The notes under the pieces: generated by a model
The model's input: the letters and a program-made list of their open reading frames with translations, nothing else
Databases searched by the model: none
What the model was told of the DNA's origin: nothing
Assembly (NCBI GenBank): GCA_030035585.1
Contig: CM057481.1
Coordinates: 60,769,128-60,833,127 of the forward strand
Length of the DNA: 64,000 nt
Reading direction: 5' to 3'
Source: Dugong dugon
Taxonomy: Eukaryota; Chordata; Mammalia; Sirenia; Dugongidae
Program-made: the position numbers and the translations under genes
In this document: positions 59,343 through 64,000 of the stretch, one piece after another
How the letters are laid out: each line of letters starts with the position of its first letter
How positions within the stretch are numbered: position 1 is the stretch's first letter

Positions 59343-59508
59343 AAAAACGCAAACCCATTGCCATCGAGTCAATTCTGACTCATAGTGGCCCTACAGGACA
59401 GAGTAGAACTGCCCCATAGAGTTCCCAAGGAGTGCGTGGTAGATTCGAACTGCCAACCTTTTGGTTAGCAGGCGTAGCACTTAACCATTACGCCACCAGG
59501 GTTTCCAC
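59343..59508 (-). mobile_element. AfroSINE-like SINE, antisense, tandem partner
   Basis: 'cgcaaacccattgccatcga', 'ccccatagagttcccaagga', 'taaccattacgccaccaggg'. Same orientation as the preceding copy and only a few bases from it. Confidence 0.93.
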
Positions 59509-60519
59509 ATACACATATAGTAATACTCATAACAATTATACTCCTCATTTCTGTAACTGATCACATGGTGGAAGCTGGTATTTAGAACTATCTTCTTCTA
59601 ACTCAACACCCACTCTGTATTCCCTTTGCCCTCAACAAGCACCTCAGCTGTGGTTCTTTGCATGGTAGGGTGACCTAAACCTTCATTCCTGAAGGGTCTT
59701 GGTTATTAGTATTCATGTTGGAATTGGGTTGCTGTAGTTTTCCACTGACTTTAATAACAGGCATGGTAGAACTAAGAGATGCCATAAGGGATCTTCTGCA
59801 TTCCAGACATATTCTTCTTTACCTCTATTATGTAATCAGTCCAGTTTCCCCTTGGTAATTAGGATCAATCACACCAGCCAATATGGTAGCTCCTTTCTTT
59901 GCCTGTGGATCCAGAGGTATGAGGACCCTAAAGTGACTGGGTGCCATTCTTAACTTCCAGGTGAATGGAATAAATGCTGTGTGTCCAGGTGGCAGCATTC
60001 CTTCCTTTGGAACTAAGACCTCTAGACCACAGAGCATAAGGATGAGGGGACAGGAAGCAAAAATTTGTGAGTGGGTCACTAAGGATAATAGTGAGTGGTG
60101 TCACTCTCATTTCCACCCTTTGATTCCTGGACACATGAATCCTGGCTATGAGAAAAACAGCACCATATATTGGACGCTGGTATAGACCATATACAGCCTT
60201 CTGGAGAACATTGCCCCAAACCTGCAAAGTATTGCCACCTAGCTGGCACCATAATTGTGTCTTTAGAAGGCCATTCCATTGTTCTATCAAGCCAGCTGCT
60301 TCAGGATGATGGAGAACATGGTAAGACCAGTGAACTCCATGAGCTCGGGCCCATTGTCACACTTCATTTGCTGTGAAATGAGTCCCTTGATTTGAAGCAA
60401 TGCTGTGTGGGATGCCAAGATAGTGGATAAGGAACTCATAAGGCCATGGATGGTAGTTTTGTCAGAAGCACTTTGTTCAGGAAAGGCAAATCCATATCCA
60501 GAGTAAGTGTATATCTCAG

Positions 60520-61265
60520 TGTCTTAGCCTTGATTCTCTAGAGAAGCAAAACCTGTAAAGTGTACAAATATATATAGAGAGAGATTTATATCAAGGAAAT
60601 GTCTCACATGGTTTTAGAGGCTGGAATGTCCTAAGTCTGCAGGTCAGGATAGATGCTTCTCATGATTCATGTAGCCAGAGGGGCTGGCATACCCAAGGTC
60701 AACATGTCAGACAGCAGGGCTCTTGCTCACAGACTGCAAAGTTCAACGAATACCAAGATCAGCAGGCAAGCGAGCATGTCAGCTGCTAGCTCAAGTCCCA
60801 AGAACTGGAGGCCAGACAAACAGGAGCCAGCTGCAGGATCCAGAGCAAGCAAAACCTGCTAGTCTTAGAAGGCAGGAGGGGACAGGAAAGTTGGTAATAG
60901 GGAACCCAGGGTTGAGAAGGGACAGTGTTGACATGTCGTGGGGTTGTTAACCAATGTCATAAAACAATATGTGTACTAACTGTTTAATGAGAAGCTAATT
61001 TGTTCTGTAAACCTTCATCTAAAGTACAATAAAAAAAATTTCTTTAAAAAAAAAAAACCTGCTAGTCTTGCCAGAAGGTCCACTTATATTTGATGCAGGC
61101 CACACATCCAAAGAAACTCCTTTTCAGCTGATTGGCTACTCACACCAGTATCAGATTTCATCATGGAAGTGATCACATCATCATATGATTGCCAAACTAC
61201 ATCATTACTGCCAAACACTGAGAATCATGGCCCAGCCAAGTTGACACACAACCTTAACAATCACA
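60520..61265 (-). mobile_element. LTR nested in ERV-B, antisense
   Basis: TGTCTTAGCCTTGATTCTCT to ...CCTTAACAATCACA, with a candidate 5-bp duplication CTCAG (60,515-60,519) / CCCAG (61,266-61,270). ERV-A lacks any insertion at the matching place (about 32,870), which confirms it as an insertion. About 543 bp without the nested L1 and its duplicate. Confidence 0.83.
60867..61053 (+). mobile_element. 5'-truncated LINE-1 (187 bp) nested in the LTR
   Basis: 'gaaggcaggaggggacagga', 'gacatgtcgtggggttgtta', 'aacaatatgtgtactaactg' and an A-rich end: one L1 tail module. Flanked by a perfect 16-bp duplication AAAACCTGCTAGTCTT (60,851-60,866; 61,054-61,069). Confidence 0.94.
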
Positions 61266-62167
61266 CCCAGTAAGAACAAAACACTGCCCTTTCCACGATG
61301 GAAGCAGTCCAATATAATCAACCTGCCACAAGGTTGCTGGCCAATTGCCCTGAGGAATGGTGCCATATTGGAGACTAAGGGTTGGTCTCTGCTGCTGGCA
61401 GATTAAGCACTCAACAAAGGCTGTAGCCAAGTTGGCCTTGATGAGTGGAAGTCCATGTTGATAAGCACATGCATAACCTTCATCCCTGCCACCATGGTCA
61501 CATTGTTCATGAGCCTATTGAGCAACGACAGGAGTGGCTGAGGAAAGAGGATGATTGGTTTACGAGAACGTATCATGCTATGCACTTGATTGTTAAAATT
61601 CTCCTCTCTTGAGGTCACCCTTTGGTGAGCATTCACATGAGACACACATATCTCTACTTCTTTGGCTCATTCAGAGAGGTCTGTCCACTTATCTCTTCCT
61701 CTTACTTCCTTGTCACTGATTTTCCAATCATATTCTTTCCAAGTCCCTGACTATCCAGCCAAACCATTGGCACAGCCCGTGAATCAGAATACAATCGCAC
61801 ATCTGGCCATTTCTCCTTCTAAGCAACGTGAACAACCAAGTGCACTGCTCGAAGTTGTTCTGCCCATTGGGAGGATTTCCCTTCACCACTGTCCTTCAGG
61901 GAGGTCCTACAAAAGGCCTGCAAACCTGCCGCTGTCCACTTTCAAGCGGTGCCTGCATATCACACAGAACCATCTGTAAATCAGGCGTGAGTTTTCTCTT
62001 CCTTAGTCAACTAATCATAACAAATTCCCCATGAGACCATAGGTGCAGACTTGGAGAGGAAAGGTAATAGGTGCAGACTGAGACAGGGAAGGAGGGGAGA
62101 CCATGGGCATTTGGGCCACTTTCCCATGTAACTTGCTCGTACTTTCAGCTCCTGCTCAAGCCCAGTC

Positions 62168-63625
62168 TCATATATACTGCTTCCATTTAATGATGAAGTG
62201 CTGCTGTGCATGTCCAACTTTATGACTCTGGGGGTCAGACAACACCGAGTTCATGATGGACAGCTCAGGCTGCATGGTGACTTGATGGCCCATGGTTAAG
62301 TGTTCAGTCTCTACTAAGGCCCAGTAACAAACTAAAAGCTGTTTCTCAAAAGGAGAGTAGTTATCTGCAGATGATGGCAGGGCTTTGCTCCAAAACACTA
62401 AGGGTCTGCTCTGTGATTTACCAATAAAGGTCTGCAAAGGACTCCAAATAGCATCTCTATATGCCACTGACATTTCAAGCACCACTGCATCAACCCAGTC
62501 ATATAGCCCAAATGACACAGCAGCTTGCATGGCAGCCTGAACCTGTTGCAGAGCCTTTTTTAAATTCTGGGCACCATTCAAAACTAGCAGCCTTTCGAAT
62601 CACAGTATAAAGAGGCCAGAGTTGCACACCCAAAAGAGGGATATTTTGCCGCCAAAATCCAAGGAGGCCCAGCAGATGTTTTGCCTCATTTTCAGTTGTA
62701 GAAGGGGCCAGATGCAACAACTTATCCCTCACTTTAGAAGGAACAACTCGACATGCCCAACACCACTGGACCCCTGAAAATTTCACTGAGGTGGAAGGCG
62801 TCTGAATTTTTGTTGGGTTAATTTCCCACCCTCTAACATGCAAATGTCTTACCAATAAGTCTAGAGTCATTGTTATTTCTTCCTTACTAGGCCCAATCAG
62901 CATAATGTAATCAATGTAATGGATCAATCAGTGTGACTTAAAAGGGAAAAGCAATCAAGTTCCCTGCGGACTAAATTAAGACATAGGGCTAGAGAGTTGG
63001 TTTACCCATGAGGTAGGACAGTGAAGGTGTATTATTGGCTTTGCTAGCTGGAGGTAAACTGATTCTGGTGTTCCTTCAAAACCAGAATTGAGAAAAAGAC
63101 ATTGGTCAGATCAATAGCTGCATACCAGATACCAGGAGTTGTATTAATTTGCTCAAGTAATGAAACAGCAACTGGAACAGCAGCCAGAATTGCAGTCATC
63201 ATCAGGTTAAGTTTATAATAATCCACCGTCATTTTCCAAGACTCATCTGTTTTTTACACAGGTCAAATAGGTGAGTTGAATGGAGATGTGGTGAGACTCA
63301 CCATCAGAGCATCCTTCGAGTCCTTGATGGTGGCAGTAATTTACGCAATCCCTCCAAGAATGCGATAGTGCCTTTGGTTTAGTATTTTCCTAGGTAGGGG
63401 GAGTTCTGATGGCTTCCACTTGGCTTTTCCTACCATGATAGCCCTTACTCCATTTGTCAGGGATCCAATGTGGAGGTTCTGCCAATTGCTGAGTATGTTT
63501 ATTCTAACTATGTTTTCTGAAACTGGAGAAATCCCTACATGATGGATTCTGGGACCCACTGGACCCACAGTGAGACAGACCTGAGCTAAGACTCCATTAA
63601 TAACCTGACCTACATATGCCACCAC
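62168..63625 (-). pseudogene. ERV reverse transcriptase-RNase H remnant
   Basis: Minus-strand order is 63,625 to 62,168. 63,341-63,625 encodes a protease-RT linker-like segment (VVAYVGQV area); 63,044-63,232 the RT fingers/palm start with 'AAIDLTNVFFS' (motif A-like); 62,499-62,927 the palm with 'HYIDYIMLIGPS', where the second Asp of the retroviral YIDD box is replaced by Tyr; and 62,168-62,581 the connection/RNase H-side segment with 'FWSKALPSSADNYSPFEKQ'. Frames shift between segments and stops separate them. The retroviral polymerase would copy viral RNA to DNA; this copy cannot. Confidence 0.8.
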
Positions 63626-64000
63626 TCTGACTGGTGGACCACAGTGACATTTTTGGTCTCCTGGAATTTGTGTCAGTTCCGAACCAGTGTCCAGTAGTCC
63701 CCCAAAATCTGATTATTTCCTTTTCCCCAGTGAACAGTCACTCTCATAAAAGGCCATAGATCCTTGTGGGGAAGGGTGGGAGAAAGATTAACAGTGTAAA
63801 TTTTTGGCAGTGCAGTGGAGTACTTCCTCAAAGGGATGTGCCCTCCACTTTATTCAAGAGGTTGTGGGTCTATAAACTGTTTCAAGTCTGGGAATTGATT
63901 TTAATCGAGGGGCCGTGACTCTCTATTCTGGTGATTCGAGTTAGGCTGCCATCCACTTGACCTAGAATTCTTCTGCTTGTGCTAATCAGATAAGTATTTA
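63626..64000 (-). other. ERV-B upstream pol or protease sequence, no open frame
   Basis: Continues the antisense ERV towards gag; 'cctttttggtctcctgg' and neighbouring text look retroviral but contain stops, and the window ends here. Confidence 0.5.

Larger units (their letters stand above)
58915..64000 (-). mobile_element. Endogenous retrovirus internal region (ERV-B), antisense, runs off window
   Basis: A pol-derived internal sequence on the minus strand, decayed, containing nested SINEs, an LTR and an L1. Reverse transcriptase/RNase H remnants lie at 62,168-63,625 and integrase-side sequence at about 59,640-62,200, homologous to ERV-A. The gag side and the 5' LTR would lie beyond 64,000. 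ERVL (class III) is my best guess from the LTR style and 5-bp duplication of the nested LTR; class I is not excluded. Confidence 0.75.

Overview
The window is mammalian nuclear DNA dominated by retrotransposons. It holds no recognisable host gene, no operon and no prokaryotic or phage signal. Repeated copies of a tRNA-derived SINE beginning GGAGCCCTGGTGG (AfroSINE-like), a second SINE with a tRNA-Gly head, RTE-clade LINE fragments and a distinctive LINE-1 lineage point to Afrotheria, most likely an elephant or close paenungulate. The species is an inference from repeat families, not from a gene.

Layout. 1-1,728: an AfroSINE end, an old L1 3' end, a MIR and the left half of an RTE 3' fragment. 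1,729-10,229: a full-length L1 (L1-A) inserted in that RTE fragment, with a 349-codon open ORF1 and a broken ORF2. 10,241-16,036: the right half of the RTE fragment, low-information sequence with MIRs, two AfroSINEs, one clean solo LTR (14,224-14,748) and an old L1 3' end. 16,040-31,655: an older L1 (L1-B) whose 3' UTR was split by a complete L1 (L1-C, 22,980-31,048) with a perfect 13-bp target duplication. 31,690-33,960: antisense endogenous retrovirus (ERV) pol remnant. 34,600-38,690: truncated L1, two RTE fragments and a hAT-like DNA transposon nested in one of them. 38,900-42,700: MIRs, MER5-like element, L2, and an antisense tRNA-Gly SINE. 44,300-50,620: antisense L1 pieces and three LTRs of related type. 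51,500-55,310: L1 stub, GC-rich minisatellite, an internally deleted RTE derivative, a second hAT-like copy and a second tRNA-Gly SINE. 56,300-64,000: old L1, AfroSINE, short L1, then an antisense ERV with LTR, AfroSINE pair, a nested LTR and an L1 nested in that LTR.

How parts relate. The insertions can be ordered by nesting: L1-C is younger than L1-B; L1-A is younger than the RTE copy; the 187-bp L1 is younger than the LTR that is younger than the ERV. RTE-like 3' tails end the tRNA-derived SINEs, consistent with RTE machinery having mobilised them. L1-A and L1-C share a 3' UTR made of repeated tail modules separated by internal A-runs, and share a +1 shift in one ORF2 A-run.

I found no convincing new multi-gene system. 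The most informative observations are the modular L1 3' UTR, the L1 5' UTR monomer-like repeat with a long antisense ORF, the RTE/SINE relationship, and the paired hAT-like elements with 8-bp target duplications. Everything is read by eye; family names are from memory and no alignment was run.
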